Assembly: GCF_027570195.1 (NCBI RefSeq)
Contig: NZ_JAKMUZ010000009.1
Span: 1-64,000, forward strand
DNA: 64,000 nt
Direction: 5' to 3'
Source of the DNA: Corynebacterium yonathiae
Lineage (GTDB): Bacteria; Actinomycetota; Actinomycetes; Mycobacteriales; Mycobacteriaceae
Part shown: one piece after another, positions 9,541-19,057 of the stretch
Numbering within the stretch: the first letter of the stretch is position 1
Layout of the letters: every line of letters begins with the position of its first letter
Position numbers and translations under genes: made by a program
The notes under the pieces: generated by a model
Database searches by the model: none
What the model was told of the DNA's origin: nothing
Seen by the model: the letters and a program-made list of their open reading frames with translations, nothing else

Positions 9541-10415
9541 TGGCGGTCCGCGTCATTACAGATTCCTCCGCGGGCCTGCCGCCGGAGCTAGCAGAGCAGC
9601 TATCCATCACCGTCATTGACCTCCACTTCATGGAACGCCACGGCAAGGATGGCCTAGAGCAATCTACCTCGGGGTTAAGCGCGCTGGAGCTGGCCGCCGC
9701 CTATGGCCGCGAAATGGAGCGCGCCCAGGATGATGGTGTGGTGGCCATACATTTATCTAAAGAGCTATCTTCTACTTATTCCGCAGCGGTGTCTGCTTCG
9801 GGCGTTTTCCCGCAGACTGTGCGGGTAATTGACTCCGGTTCGGCCGGTATGGCTATGGGTGCGGCCGCGATGTCCGCGGCTAAATTGGCCTCCCGCGGCG
9901 CCAGCTTGGAGGAGTGCTATGTCGCAGCTATCGACACCCTCAAGCGCGCGGCCACCTGGGTGTATCTGCATTCTACGGAGGACCTGCGCCGCTCTGGGCG
10001 CCTTTCCCCGGCCACGGCCATGCTTTCTACGGCGCTTTTGGCCACCAAGCCGATTATGTCCATTACTCGAGGCAAACTGGAGCTAGTGGGCAAGACCCGC
10101 ACCCAGACCAAGGCCTTTACCAAGCTGGTGGACCTCATCGCCTCCCGCGCGGACGGGGAACCGGCCTTCGTCGCCATCCAGCACAATCACGCCGAAGGCG
10201 CGGCCGCCAAGCTGGAGGCGCTCCTTGAAGCGGCCCTGCCGCAGGGCTCGTCCTTTATCTGCACCGCGCTTAACGACGTCCTCTCCGTCCACGTCGGCTC
10301 CTCCGCCATCGGCGTATCTGCGGTGTTTAGCTCGGAGCCTCCCGCCGAGCCAGCGCATCCTCACACGCGTGGTCGACCACGCGCCTTCCCACCGCGCCGT
10401 TCTGTGGATAACTAG
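9540..10415 (+). CDS. DegV family fatty acid-binding protein
   Basis: A 291-residue DegV protein (FakB-like). The family binds a fatty acid and in Firmicutes presents it to the kinase FakA. Evidence is the opening VRVITDSSAGLPPE, the HLSKELSSTYSAA segment, and the C-terminal fold. I chose GTG at 9540, which overlaps the previous stop by one base; the longer frame upstream lies within gpgP. Synteny matches the mycobacterial degV gene in this cluster. Whether corynebacteria have a FakA partner cannot be judged here. The C-terminus is rich in Pro and Arg. Confidence 0.88.
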   Translation: MAVRVITDSSAGLPPELAEQLSITVIDLHFMERHGKDGLEQSTSGLSALELAAAYGREMERAQDDGVVAIHLSKELSSTYSAAVSASGVFPQTVRVIDSGSAGMAMGAAAMSAAKLASRGASLEECYVAAIDTLKRAATWVYLHSTEDLRRSGRLSPATAMLSTALLATKPIMSITRGKLELVGKTRTQTKAFTKLVDLIASRADGEPAFVAIQHNHAEGAAAKLEALLEAALPQGSSFICTALNDVLSVHVGSSAIGVSAVFSSEPPAEPAHPHTRGRPRAFPPRRSVDN

Positions 10416-11207
<792 letters not shown>

Positions 11208-11225
11208 CCAGAGTTCGAGCGTGCG

Positions 11226-12638
11226 ATGCGAGAATTACGCCTCGTCCCCGGCGCGGCCACCGCCTGGCTGGCTGTCATTGCCGTGCTGCTCGGCAGCCGT
11301 GGCTGGGCAATCTTCCTCATTGGGGCGGCCGTCGTGTTGTGCCTGTGTATGCGGCAATGGGGTCAAGCGCTTTTCTGCGGAACGGTCGCCACGGCTGCGG
11401 CGCTGGTTGCCGCAGCGCGCCAAGCCCGCGCCGCCGCCTTCGACCTCGGCACCGAAGTCACCGGCCGCCTGACCACCACGCCGACGCAGACCAGCACGGG
11501 TGGCTGGCTGCTAAAGCTCAAGGTGCCAGGGTATCCGACCCAGCTGCCGGTCTTTAGCTCGGAACCGGTCCCAGCCGTCGCGGGCGCTGAGCTCACGGCT
11601 AGGGTGGAGGTGGGGGAGTCGGATAGGGCGGGCGTCGGAAAGCTTAGTGCCAACGCCACGGATGTGCGGGTAACCGGTGAGCCTGCGGGCCTAGCCGGTT
11701 GGGCGGCCGAGGTGGCCGAGAATTTTCGCGCGCTAGTCCTCGATACCGTCGGGCCCTCCAGCCAGGGGCTCATACCCGGCATGGTACTCGGCGATACCGC
11801 GCTGCAAAGCGCCGCCGAGCGCGACCTGTATATCGCGACGGGGCTTTCGCACTTAAGCGCAGTATCCGGCGCTAATGTGGCCATCGTCTGCTCCGCGGCG
11901 GCCGTTGTCTGCGCCGCATTCGCGCTCGGGCCGCGCGCCCGCGTGGCCGCCTCTCTGTGCGCGCTGGCCACCTACGTTTTGCTCGTGGGGTTGGAACCCT
12001 CCGTCCAGCGCGCGGCCGTTGCCGGGGTAGTCGGCCTGCTCGCCGTTCTTAATTCCACGCGCATGGAGCCCATCCATGCTTTAAGCCTCGGCATTATCGC
12101 GCTACTCTTTGTGGATTCTGATCTCGCTGTGCATTTTGGCTTCGCCCTTTCCTGCGCGGCGACGCTCGGCATCGTGGCGCTTAGCCCGCTCATCTACAAG
12201 CACTTAGCCACAACCGGCTGGCCCGCCATCTTCCTGCGCGCGGTTGCTGTGGCCATTGCCGCCGATATCGTTACCCTCCCGCTAGTCGCACTCATGTCCG
12301 GTGAGGTCTCCGTGGTCTCCGTGCTGGCCAATATCCTGGTTGAGCCGGCCACCGTGTCGATTACCATCGTGGGGCTAATCGCCGCCATCTTCGCCCAGCT
12401 CGGTCCGCTCGACGTACTAGGTGCCGGCCTGCTCCGCCTCGTTGAGCCTTTCTCCTGGTGGATTAATACCATCGCCCACGGCGTGGCCCACCTGCCGGTG
12501 GTCACCATACCCGCCAGCCCACTTTTTACGCTGCTTGCCTACGCCTGGATCATCGCCGGCCTCCTCTATCACCGCCCTTGGCTTACCTTGGCGCTGACGC
12601 TGGCGGGCATCGCCTGGCTCGGCGTGGCCGCAGGCTAG
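11226..12638 (+). CDS. comEC: ComEC/Rec2 family competence channel
   Basis: Polytopic membrane protein thought to translocate single-stranded DNA. The 470-residue protein has N-terminal hydrophobic segments with a DUF4131-like domain, then the Competence domain with LIPGMVLGDT and the segment TGLSHLSAVSGANVAIV. It ends after the membrane part and lacks the C-terminal metallo-beta-lactamase domain of the roughly 750-residue form. Short ComEC forms occur in actinobacteria, so I do not read this as damage. GTG at 11221 is an out-of-frame neighbour; ATG at 11226 is used. Confidence 0.88.
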   Translation: MRELRLVPGAATAWLAVIAVLLGSRGWAIFLIGAAVVLCLCMRQWGQALFCGTVATAAALVAAARQARAAAFDLGTEVTGRLTTTPTQTSTGGWLLKLKVPGYPTQLPVFSSEPVPAVAGAELTARVEVGESDRAGVGKLSANATDVRVTGEPAGLAGWAAEVAENFRALVLDTVGPSSQGLIPGMVLGDTALQSAAERDLYIATGLSHLSAVSGANVAIVCSAAAVVCAAFALGPRARVAASLCALATYVLLVGLEPSVQRAAVAGVVGLLAVLNSTRMEPIHALSLGIIALLFVDSDLAVHFGFALSCAATLGIVALSPLIYKHLATTGWPAIFLRAVAVAIAADIVTLPLVALMSGEVSVVSVLANILVEPATVSITIVGLIAAIFAQLGPLDVLGAGLLRLVEPFSWWINTIAHGVAHLPVVTIPASPLFTLLAYAWIIAGLLYHRPWLTLALTLAGIAWLGVAAG

Positions 12639-12639
12639 A

Positions 12640-13617
12640 ATGGCGGGCATGCCTCCAGTACACCTCATCCTCGGCGATGATGAATTCCTCACCGAACGCG
12701 CCCGCCTGCAGATCCAGCGCGCCGCGGCCGAGGAGAGTGGACCCACCGGTGCTCGCCCCGAGCTGACCAAGCTCAAGGCTTCTGAGGTCTCCGAGGGAGA
12801 AATCCTCGAGGCAACGAGCCCGTCACTATTCGGCGATAACCGCGTCATCGTCATCAGCGATTGCGAGCGAGCCGGCAAGGAAGTAATAGATATTCTGCTG
12901 CGCGCCTGCGCCAATCCCGCGCCGGGCATGACCATGGTCATCATCTACTCCGTGACGGCCAAGACGCTGAAGAAAAAGAAGAAGCAACCCGAGCTTGTGG
13001 CCAAGCTGCGCAAGATTGCCGAGGTCCACGAGGTCTTCTCGCTCTATCCCAATGAGCTGGGACAGTGGGCCACCCGCGAGTTTTCCAGCCATGGCGTGCG
13101 ACCCACCCCGGACGTTATCCACGCCGTGCTCGAGGGTGTGGGCTCTGACCTGCGCGAGCTGGCCTCTGCTATCTCCCAGTTAGTTTCCGATACCGGCGGC
13201 AACGTCACTCGCGAGGCCGTGCAGAACTACTACGTCGGTGTGGCAGAGGTAGCCAATTGGGACATTGCCGACGCCGCTGTTGCCGGCCGCGTCGAAGCCG
13301 CCGTGTCCACCTGCCGACGCGCCCTTCAACTTGGTGCCAGCCCCGTAGCGATTGCCGCCGCGCTGGCCAATAAGGTCGGCGCCGTCGCTCGCCTGTACTC
13401 CGCGCGCGGGGACCAGTACTCGTTGGCTAGCCAAACCGGCTTGGCGCCCTACGTAGTAAAGATGACCCAGCCGGTGGCTCGCCGCTGGTCCGCCGATAAT
13501 GTCACCAAGGCCGTCATCCTGGTCTCGGAGCTCGATGCCGCCGTCAAAGGCCAGGGCGGTGAGCCCGAATTCGCCATAGAGGCGGCCGTCAAACGAGTCG
13601 CGGAACTGGCGCGATAA
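12640..13617 (+). CDS. holA: DNA polymerase III delta subunit
   Basis: Clamp-loader delta subunit, which opens the sliding clamp. It is 325 residues, normal for the family, with the opening HLILGDDEFL, the conserved VFSLYPNELGQWATREF region and a C-terminal collar. It is the next gene after comEC by one base gap (TAGAATG), as in other actinobacteria. ATG at 12640 is three codons before an alternative ATG at 12649. In M. tuberculosis rpsT follows holA; here an accessory block separates them. Confidence 0.93.
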   Translation: MAGMPPVHLILGDDEFLTERARLQIQRAAAEESGPTGARPELTKLKASEVSEGEILEATSPSLFGDNRVIVISDCERAGKEVIDILLRACANPAPGMTMVIIYSVTAKTLKKKKKQPELVAKLRKIAEVHEVFSLYPNELGQWATREFSSHGVRPTPDVIHAVLEGVGSDLRELASAISQLVSDTGGNVTREAVQNYYVGVAEVANWDIADAAVAGRVEAAVSTCRRALQLGASPVAIAAALANKVGAVARLYSARGDQYSLASQTGLAPYVVKMTQPVARRWSADNVTKAVILVSELDAAVKGQGGEPEFAIEAAVKRVAELAR

Positions 13618-13627
13618 GCTAGAAGCT

Positions 13628-14017
13628 ATGTCTGAGACGCAAGTGCAAGAATTCGCCGGTCGGCTCTTCGACATGGCCCGCGAGGGCAATGTGGACCTCC
13701 TCGCTTATATCGACCACGGCGTAAATATCGACCTCGTCAACCAGGATGGCCAGTCCTTTATTATGCTCGCCGCCTATCATGGCCACGCCGAGCTGGTTAC
13801 CGCACTTGCCCGCGCCGGCGCGGACGTCAATCTGCTCAATGACCGCGGCCAATCGCCCCTGGCCGGAGCCATCTTCAAGAAGGAAGACGCGGTCATCGAC
13901 GCCCTCCTGGCCGCCCACGCCGATCCCACCGCCGGTCAGCCCTCCGCGGTGGATTCCGCCCGCTTGTTTGGCCGAGAGGACCTTCTCCCGCGCCTGGGAA
14001 GCGAGGCACGGGAGTGA
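13628..14017 (+). CDS. Small ankyrin-repeat protein
   Basis: A 129-residue cytoplasmic protein made almost entirely of three or four ankyrin repeats; the clearest are FDMAREGNVDLLAYIDHGVN, DGQSFIMLAAYHGHAELVTA and RGQSPLAGAIFKKEDAVIDA. No catalytic domain is seen, so it probably mediates protein binding. Related short ankyrin proteins occur widely in corynebacteria, often near catalase; no catalase is present here. Its last codon overlaps the start of the LysE gene (GTGA), suggesting coupling. Confidence 0.85.
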   Translation: MSETQVQEFAGRLFDMAREGNVDLLAYIDHGVNIDLVNQDGQSFIMLAAYHGHAELVTALARAGADVNLLNDRGQSPLAGAIFKKEDAVIDALLAAHADPTAGQPSAVDSARLFGREDLLPRLGSEARE

Positions 14018-14661
14018 CCTGGACGTCCTTTTTTACCCTTCTTCTCATGAATTTGGTGGGCGTTGCCTCACCCGGACCGGACATTATCTTGGTGACCCGT
14101 TACGCCACCCGATCGCGTCGCCACGCTGTCGCTGCGGCCGCCGGTATCCAAATCGGCGTGCTTTTTTGGTGCGCCGCCACTGTTTTCGGTGCCGCCGCGC
14201 TGCTGACGGCTTTTCCGGAAATTTTGGGAGCGGTTCAGGCCGTTGGCGGCTGCTTCCTGGTGTTTATGGGCTCGCGCGCGCTGCGCAGCGGCATCGCCCA
14301 ACGTGCTAACCCGCCGGTTGACCTAGAAGACGCCGCCGCCAAGCTGGGCCGCCTGCGCACCGCTTTCAAAGTCGGCCTAGCCACGAATATGTCCAACCCG
14401 AAAATCGTGCTCTTCCTCGCCGCGATGATTGCCCCGCTGCTGCCGGCCAGCCCGCCCATCTGGTTGGCCCTTGGGCTCACACTTTCGCTGTCGCTATCGG
14501 CTTTCCTTTTCTTCCTGGTCGTCGCCACAGTTATTTCCACCCACGCCGTGCGTCGCAAGCTCATCGCCGCCGGTCCGTGGATCGACATCGGCTCTGGCCT
14601 CTTTTTCATTATCGCCGGCATCGTCCTCATCGTGACTGGCGGGCAGAACCTCTTGGCCTAA
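14014..14661 (+). CDS. LysE/RhtB family amino acid exporter
   Basis: A 215-residue membrane protein with about six hydrophobic segments and the family signature near the N-terminus (NLVGVASPGPDIILVTRYA), plus FKVGLATNMSNPKIVLFL. Members export amino acids or related metabolites; the substrate cannot be read from sequence. GTG at 14014 overlaps the ankyrin gene's stop by four bases. Its stop overlaps, tail to tail, the end of the restriction gene on the other strand by four bases. Confidence 0.88.
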   Translation: MTWTSFFTLLLMNLVGVASPGPDIILVTRYATRSRRHAVAAAAGIQIGVLFWCAATVFGAAALLTAFPEILGAVQAVGGCFLVFMGSRALRSGIAQRANPPVDLEDAAAKLGRLRTAFKVGLATNMSNPKIVLFLAAMIAPLLPASPPIWLALGLTLSLSLSAFLFFLVVATVISTHAVRRKLIAAGPWIDIGSGLFFIIAGIVLIVTGGQNLLA

Positions 14662-16007
14662 AACAGGCGCGGGGTACCCTCGGCCACCGTATCGAGCACC
14701 CACTGGGTCCAGCGAGCAACGGTGGAGGCGCGCCGTCGGGACGTCGCCAAGCTCAGGCCCAGCCCGTCCATCCCCGCAATAATCTCCGCGGTGCTGGCGA
14801 CTGTGCCGCGGGCTAGGCTCAGCTCAAGCACCTCGCGGAAAACCCGCCGCGCCGCCAGCGCCCGTATGAGTGCCGCATTCCGGGCGTCGCGCTGCGGCTG
14901 CTCGATAACCCGCCGCCCGCGCTCGGTGGGCTCCCAGGCTTCCTCCACGGGCTCCGCCAGCCCCAGGTAGCGCGCGGCGTTGGCATAATAATCCGCCTGC
15001 CGTGGGTCAAAGTCATAGCGCTGAGTAATCTCTGCCTTGCTCAGCGGCTGCAGCGCAATGAGTTCCAGCAGGTTAACCACCCGCTCAAAGCTATTGGCCT
15101 GTGGAAAGGGCACTGCCGGCTCGGCCTCGGGTTCTACCGCGCGCACAATGTCCAGCGCCGCCTGCGCATCCAGGTGGGAGGCCGACAGTGCGTAGCGGGC
15201 GCTATCGACTAGCACAATGCTGCGAAAATCCGCCGGGTCCCGAAATTCATAGCGGTACAGGTGGAAAATGCCATTGGAATAGACCAGATAAACCGGCACC
15301 ACATTCTTGGCCAGGCGCTGTTGGAAGCGGCGGTAGGGAAAATATAGCTGCCGGATATTGAAATCATCTGATAGGTGGTTCTTCGCCTCTACCAGCACTA
15401 GGTGTTCGAGCGATTCGAAGCCACCGTCGATTTCCATCTGCGCGCGGTCTACCGCTACATCCACGCCCAAGTCCGGCAGCCGCACCTCTAACTCGCGCGT
15501 GGACATGCGTCCCGCTACCGTGGCCTGCAATGGTCCGCATCCCAGGAAGTCCTCTAGCATCCCGCTTGCCGACGCCCCATTGAGCGCTACCGCCTCCGAG
15601 CTCACCCCCTCCAACGAGAGGGTATCTAGCCCCGCCGGCAGCTCCAGCGTGCGTACCTCGCCGCGGAACGCTTCTGGAAACCTTTCGTACAGGTTGAACC
15701 GGCCCACTAAGTATTCGCTGCGGCTGACCGGCACGATGCCGAGCCGCAGGCGCTGAAAGATCCACGGCCTAGAGGTAGAAAAATCATGCTTGGCCATGAG
15801 CCGCGGCTGCCTGGCCGAGATCCTTTCCAATTCCCGGGCGCTAATGAAAAAATATCCGCGCCGCTCCAGCTCCTTGCCGTATTCCCCCGCCAGGATGCGT
15901 AGCCAGCCCCAGTCATTGACGCCGAGTTTCACCGAGTCCGGCACGTTGAAGCATGCCCGCAGCTTTTGATGCTCGCATTCCGCGTGCGGTTCCGTCCCGC
16001 TACTCAC
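14658..16007 (-). CDS. Predicted type II restriction endonuclease
   Basis: A 449-residue protein, partner of the adjacent adenine methyltransferase. It has a PD-(D/E)XK-like active site: Asp194 in MEIDGGF, then Glu207-Ala-Lys209 in LVEAKNH, with a following QLYFPYR helix. The C-terminal third looks like a winged helix (LSKAEITQRYDFD ... YLGLAE) followed by a TSRRRASTVARWTQW tail. I chose GTG at 16007, eight bases inside the methylase end, with GAGG a few bases upstream. The upstream 29-codon extension lies within the methylase. Recognition site is unknown. Identification as an endonuclease rests on the motif and on the methylase neighbour. Confidence 0.75.
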   Translation of the reverse strand: MSSGTEPHAECEHQKLRACFNVPDSVKLGVNDWGWLRILAGEYGKELERRGYFFISARELERISARQPRLMAKHDFSTSRPWIFQRLRLGIVPVSRSEYLVGRFNLYERFPEAFRGEVRTLELPAGLDTLSLEGVSSEAVALNGASASGMLEDFLGCGPLQATVAGRMSTRELEVRLPDLGVDVAVDRAQMEIDGGFESLEHLVLVEAKNHLSDDFNIRQLYFPYRRFQQRLAKNVVPVYLVYSNGIFHLYRYEFRDPADFRSIVLVDSARYALSASHLDAQAALDIVRAVEPEAEPAVPFPQANSFERVVNLLELIALQPLSKAEITQRYDFDPRQADYYANAARYLGLAEPVEEAWEPTERGRRVIEQPQRDARNAALIRALAARRVFREVLELSLARGTVASTAEIIAGMDGLGLSLATSRRRASTVARWTQWVLDTVAEGTPRLF

Positions 16008-16842
16008 CGCTGACCTCGTAATTGCGCACCAGTACCTCATCGACCTTGCCACGCTTCGAACCCACCGAATTAATCGCCCGCGTCGCCCCCACAATGCCTA
16101 CTTCATAGTCCGCATAAAGGTCTCGGATGAATTCGGTAGCCGAATTCGACAAGAGGAACTTTACCCCACGCCTATCCAAGTCATCGCAGACCTCTTTGAG
16201 ACGCTCTTGCTCCCCGCGGTCAAAGCCGCCTTTTTGATAACCGGTAAACGAACTCGTCACGTTCACCGGGTCATAGGGCGGGTCGAAGTAAACAAAATCG
16301 CCCTCGCTTGCTTCTGCTACCGCCGCAGCGAAATCCCCTTGAGAGAAGGTGACATCATTATCCGCAAAATAGCCGTGTACCGCGCGCAACGTTTCCTCAT
16401 CGCAGATGGTGGGGTTTTTATAGCGCCCAAACGGTGCATTAAATTGGCCGGCCGCATTTACGCGATACAGGCCGTTATAGCAGGTGCGGTTGAGATACAA
16501 AGTCCGTGCGGCACGCTCGAGAGGGGAGAGGCTGGCAAACCGCCGGGCGTCTCGGTCCACTGCGCGCAGTGCATAGAAAAACTCCGCCTCATTAGGGTAG
16601 CTCGCAAGTTCCTCAATGAGCTTGTCGACGCCGCCGCGCACCACTTCATATAAGTTAATAAGCTCACCATTGAGGTCGTTGACTCGTGCGCTGGCCGGTT
16701 CGAGAGAGAAAAGCACAGCGCCGCCACCGATGAAGGGTTCATAAAAACGCCGCGGGGCATCCGCCGGCAGGGCGGCGTGGATATGCGGCAGGAGCTGGCG
16801 TTTCCCGCCCGCCCATTTCACCAGTGGCTTAACGTTTTTCAT
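16000..16842 (-). CDS. D12-class DNA adenine N6-methyltransferase (Dam/DpnII type)
   Basis: A 280-residue adenine methyltransferase. SAM-binding residues are visible at the N-terminus (KWAGGKRQLLPHI, then EPFIGGGAVLF at about 35-45), the catalytic DPPY is at 187-190, and the alpha-class order of motifs (SAM motif first, then DPPY) holds. Dam, DpnII and MboI methylases of this class often act on GATC, but other sites occur, so the target is open. It precedes the endonuclease and overlaps it by eight bases, so host protection would be made first. Confidence 0.93.
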   Translation of the reverse strand: MKNVKPLVKWAGGKRQLLPHIHAALPADAPRRFYEPFIGGGAVLFSLEPASARVNDLNGELINLYEVVRGGVDKLIEELASYPNEAEFFYALRAVDRDARRFASLSPLERAARTLYLNRTCYNGLYRVNAAGQFNAPFGRYKNPTICDEETLRAVHGYFADNDVTFSQGDFAAAVAEASEGDFVYFDPPYDPVNVTSSFTGYQKGGFDRGEQERLKEVCDDLDRRGVKFLLSNSATEFIRDLYADYEVGIVGATRAINSVGSKRGKVDEVLVRNYEVSGE

Positions 16843-17172
16843 CGGTGATTCATCTTAGCCGCCACACCGGACACAAGCACCATCGGGCTTTCGAACGCAC
16901 GAGCGGGTAGATGGGGTGCACGGCCAAGTGGGGGTCAGGCAGTGTTGTCTAACGTCACAGTTTCTTCAAATAGTGCCGTGACGGGCGCAAATGCGCAGCC
17001 ACGCCGGTGGGGAACCCTTCCGGTGCGAATGGTGGTTTCCTTAGTCGAATATTAAATAATAGAATCGCCCCAAAATCTCTTAGTTTGTAGGCAAAATTAT
17101 ATTTCCGCACTATGTCTTAGGGAAAGAAACGATACTGAAACTTTGAGAGCGTCGGGACAGAAAGGGGCATTT
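16843..17172. promoter_or_regulatory. 330-base divergent intergenic region between methylase and TetR genes
   Basis: No gene is seen here. The right half (about 17040-17110) is AT-rich against a GC-rich background and probably holds the tetR promoter. An inverted repeat CGTCAC-N19-GTGACG spans 16953-16983. A purine-rich AAAGGGG at 17161-17167 serves the tetR start. I saw no tRNA, although I looked for a T-loop-like GTTCGA pattern. Confidence 0.5.
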
Positions 17173-17751
17173 ATGCCGCGTATATCAAAGATCCGAGTCG
17201 CTGCGCTCAAACTCGTCATCGAAAAAGGGTATGACGGGTTTACTATGGAGGAGCTCGCCCACAAAGTAGGCGTTTCTCGCCGCACCCTTTTTAATTACAT
17301 TAAGGACAAAGAATCGGCAGTTTTGGGCCCCGAAATTTCAAAGGAAGTAGAGCTTCAATTCCAGAATTTCGCCGCCGGCCTGCCGACCGGAAGCCTGCGC
17401 GAAGATTTTAAAATCATGGTCATGGCTGAATTCAACCGCGCCGTCGGCGATGAATTCTTCCCCGAAATCTCCCAGCTAACGGCCCAGGCGCTAGCGGAGG
17501 ATACGAAGCTGCGCAACCTGTACTACCAGCGTGATAGTCGCATGATCCAGCGCTTTCGCCAGGCCGTGCAAGCCCGCGAGGGCTGGAAGTCCTCCGATCC
17601 TCGTCTGACACCGACCGTCAACATCATCCACACCCAGTTCCTGACCGCCTTCGAGACCTTCATGGAAACCCGCGGCGGCACTTCGCTTACCGACGCCTTC
17701 CATAACGCCGGCGCCATTTTCGAAGACTACTTCAACGACGAACTGGCCTAG
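17173..17751 (+). CDS. TetR/AcrR family transcriptional regulator
   Basis: A 192-residue one-domain repressor. The N-terminal helix-turn-helix is MEELAHKVGVSRRTLFNYIK (about residues 25-44), and the rest is an all-helical ligand-binding domain. ATG at 17173 has AAAGGGG 5 bases upstream; an in-frame TTG ten codons earlier is less likely. The ligand and targets are unknown. It is divergent from the R-M genes and ends facing rpsT, so it may regulate itself or the R-M promoter, but nothing shows this. Confidence 0.9.
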   Translation: MPRISKIRVAALKLVIEKGYDGFTMEELAHKVGVSRRTLFNYIKDKESAVLGPEISKEVELQFQNFAAGLPTGSLREDFKIMVMAEFNRAVGDEFFPEISQLTAQALAEDTKLRNLYYQRDSRMIQRFRQAVQAREGWKSSDPRLTPTVNIIHTQFLTAFETFMETRGGTSLTDAFHNAGAIFEDYFNDELA

Positions 17752-17873
17752 GCGTCCCCGGCTCAGCTTCCTGCCTTAGCTCTCCGCCTCCGCCCGCGCC
17801 TCGTTGCCTTCCAAGCCCCCACCTCTGCGCTCGGTCGGCTTTGCGTTCGGCTGCCTCGGCGCTCGACCGTTCT

Positions 17874-17923
17874 GGCAGCGGAACTGGTCTGGTGGTGCAA
17901 CTGCTTGGTGGCGGAACTAGCCT
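17874..17923. repeat. Three imperfect 16-17 bp tandem units
   Basis: Units GGCAGCGGAACTGGTCT, GGTGGTGCAACTGCTT and GGTGGCGGAACTAGCCT follow one another in the gap between tetR and rpsT. The copies differ at several bases. An 80-codon minus-strand frame crosses them but also reads through the rpsT terminator, so I do not call it a gene. Confidence 0.5.
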
Positions 17924-17952
17924 GGCCGAGACGCTGACGCAGCCCGTTTTGG

Positions 17953-17996
17953 TAAAGAAAATCCCCCGGGGTGCTCCGTAGAGCTTGACCGGGGGA
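17953..17996 (-). terminator. Rho-independent terminator of rpsT
   Basis: On the minus strand a CCCCCGG/CCGGGGG stem (17963-17969 with 17989-17995) encloses an inner GCTC/GAGC pairing and is followed by ATTTTCTTT. It lies 16 bases beyond the rpsT stop codon. Confidence 0.8.
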
Positions 17997-18011
17997 GAAG
18001 TGCAATGGCTC

Positions 18012-18275
18012 TTAGTCCATCTTATTGAACGCGGAAGCCATGCCGGACTTCTTATTGGCTGCAGTGTTGCGGTGGAAGACACCCTTGGACACGGACTTAT
18101 CCAGGGCGCGGGATGCCACGCGCAGCTGCTTCTCAGCAGCGGCCTTATCGCCAGCGGCAACGGTCTCGCGGAACTTGCGGATCTCGGTACGGACGGCAGA
18201 GCGAATGCCCTTGTTGCGGCGGCGTGCCTTCTCGTTGGTGATAACGCGCTTCTGCTTGGACTTGATATTTGCCAT
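18012..18275 (-). CDS. rpsT: 30S ribosomal protein S20 (bS20)
   Basis: Small basic ribosomal protein of 87 residues that binds 16S rRNA. The opening [11 protein letters not shown] and the [23 protein letters not shown] segment are diagnostic. It is a single-gene transcript by the look of its own terminator and long upstream region. The gene lies between the accessory block and the pemK-lepA pair, matching the holA-rpsT-lepA order of actinobacteria. Confidence 0.98.
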   Translation of the reverse strand: MANIKSKQKRVITNEKARRRNKGIRSAVRTEIRKFRETVAAGDKAAAEKQLRVASRALDKSVSKGVFHRNTAANKKSGMASAFNKMD

Positions 18276-18439
18276 GAAAAATACCTCTTAGTAATCGAAA
18301 GTGATTGACGTAGAAACCGACCTACTCGGACTACTCCCGCGGCCAGCAATTTCTAGCGCGCTCGGCGCTGGTATTCGAAAGGCGAACCCAAGGTCCTGCC
18401 CGCCCCGACCAACGCGCCCGGCAAGTAAGTAACCAACAC

Positions 18440-18469
18440 ACAATAGCAGTACCGAACCCGACCTGCCAA
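18440..18469 (-). promoter_or_regulatory. Candidate rpsT promoter
   Basis: On the minus strand TTGGCA (18464-18469) and TATTGT (18440-18445) are 18 bases apart. This would give a leader of about 155 bases before the rpsT start, containing nested hairpin potential (AGCGC/GCGCT within CCAGC/GCTGG near 18340-18371). Leader control by S20 is possible but not shown. Confidence 0.35.
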
Positions 18470-18502
18470 AACCCTCACTACGGCGATCTGGCCGTGCTGC
18501 GG

Positions 18503-19039
18503 CTACGCCCAGTGATAGCGCGCCCGTAGCCTATTCGCGATTCGTTCGAACCTGCGTTCTGGGAAAAGCGTGCCCTGGCGGCGCACCTGTTCCTCGGAAA
18601 CTTCGAGTAGGCGGTCGAGTCGCACCCAGCAGTCGCACCCGGATTCGTCCCATTCGCCGGCGCCGATTTCTAACCAGGCGTCGTCAAGCGCATGCTTCGG
18701 GTTGGGGGAGATAAGCAACCCCATTACCGTGGTGCGGGTCCGGCCAACGACCAAAATGGCGCGCTCGCGCGGCGGGGCCTGCTTGCCCTCGGCCGGCACC
18801 CACACCCAGACCACTTCGCCGGAATCGGCTTGGCCGTCCATATCGGGGGTGAAAAATATAGAGCGGGGGTGGGAGGCGGTGGCCTCGATCCGGATATCGG
18901 CGGCCTTGCGCGGCTCGTGGAATTCATCCGACCTATCCAACCCCAACCGAGAATTGATGCGGGTCAGGCCGGTGTCTATGGGCTCGCGCTCGCTGATTCC
19001 CAGCGCTTGGCGCAGACGGGTGAGCATGGCGCTTTTCAT
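18503..19039 (-). CDS. PemK/MazF-like family protein divergent to lepA
   Basis: A 178-residue protein whose C-terminal part resembles the PemK/MazF fold: [20 protein letters not shown], then [18 protein letters not shown]. The N-terminal 60 residues are extra. No antitoxin gene is next to it. A homologue sits next to lepA in M. tuberculosis (Rv2405), so it is a conserved actinobacterial gene and may not be a toxin. I chose ATG at 19039, only 18 bases from the lepA start on the other strand; a longer frame would run into lepA. Confidence 0.75.
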   Translation of the reverse strand: MKSAMLTRLRQALGISEREPIDTGLTRINSRLGLDRSDEFHEPRKAADIRIEATASHPRSIFFTPDMDGQADSGEVVWVWVPAEGKQAPPRERAILVVGRTRTTVMGLLISPNPKHALDDAWLEIGAGEWDESGCDCWVRLDRLLEVSEEQVRRQGTLFPERRFERIANRLRARYHWA

Positions 19040-19057
19040 GTCGACTATTGTAGACGT

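Noticed and set aside
16843..17172. tRNA or structured RNA in the tetR intergenic region
   Set aside because: No cloverleaf or T-loop pattern could be built by eye.
17763..18005. 80-codon minus-strand frame between tetR and rpsT
   Set aside because: It begins inside the rpsT terminator and follows low-complexity repeats.
18503..19039. Toxin-antitoxin system at the PemK-like gene
   Set aside because: No antitoxin gene is adjacent and the gene is a conserved lepA neighbour.
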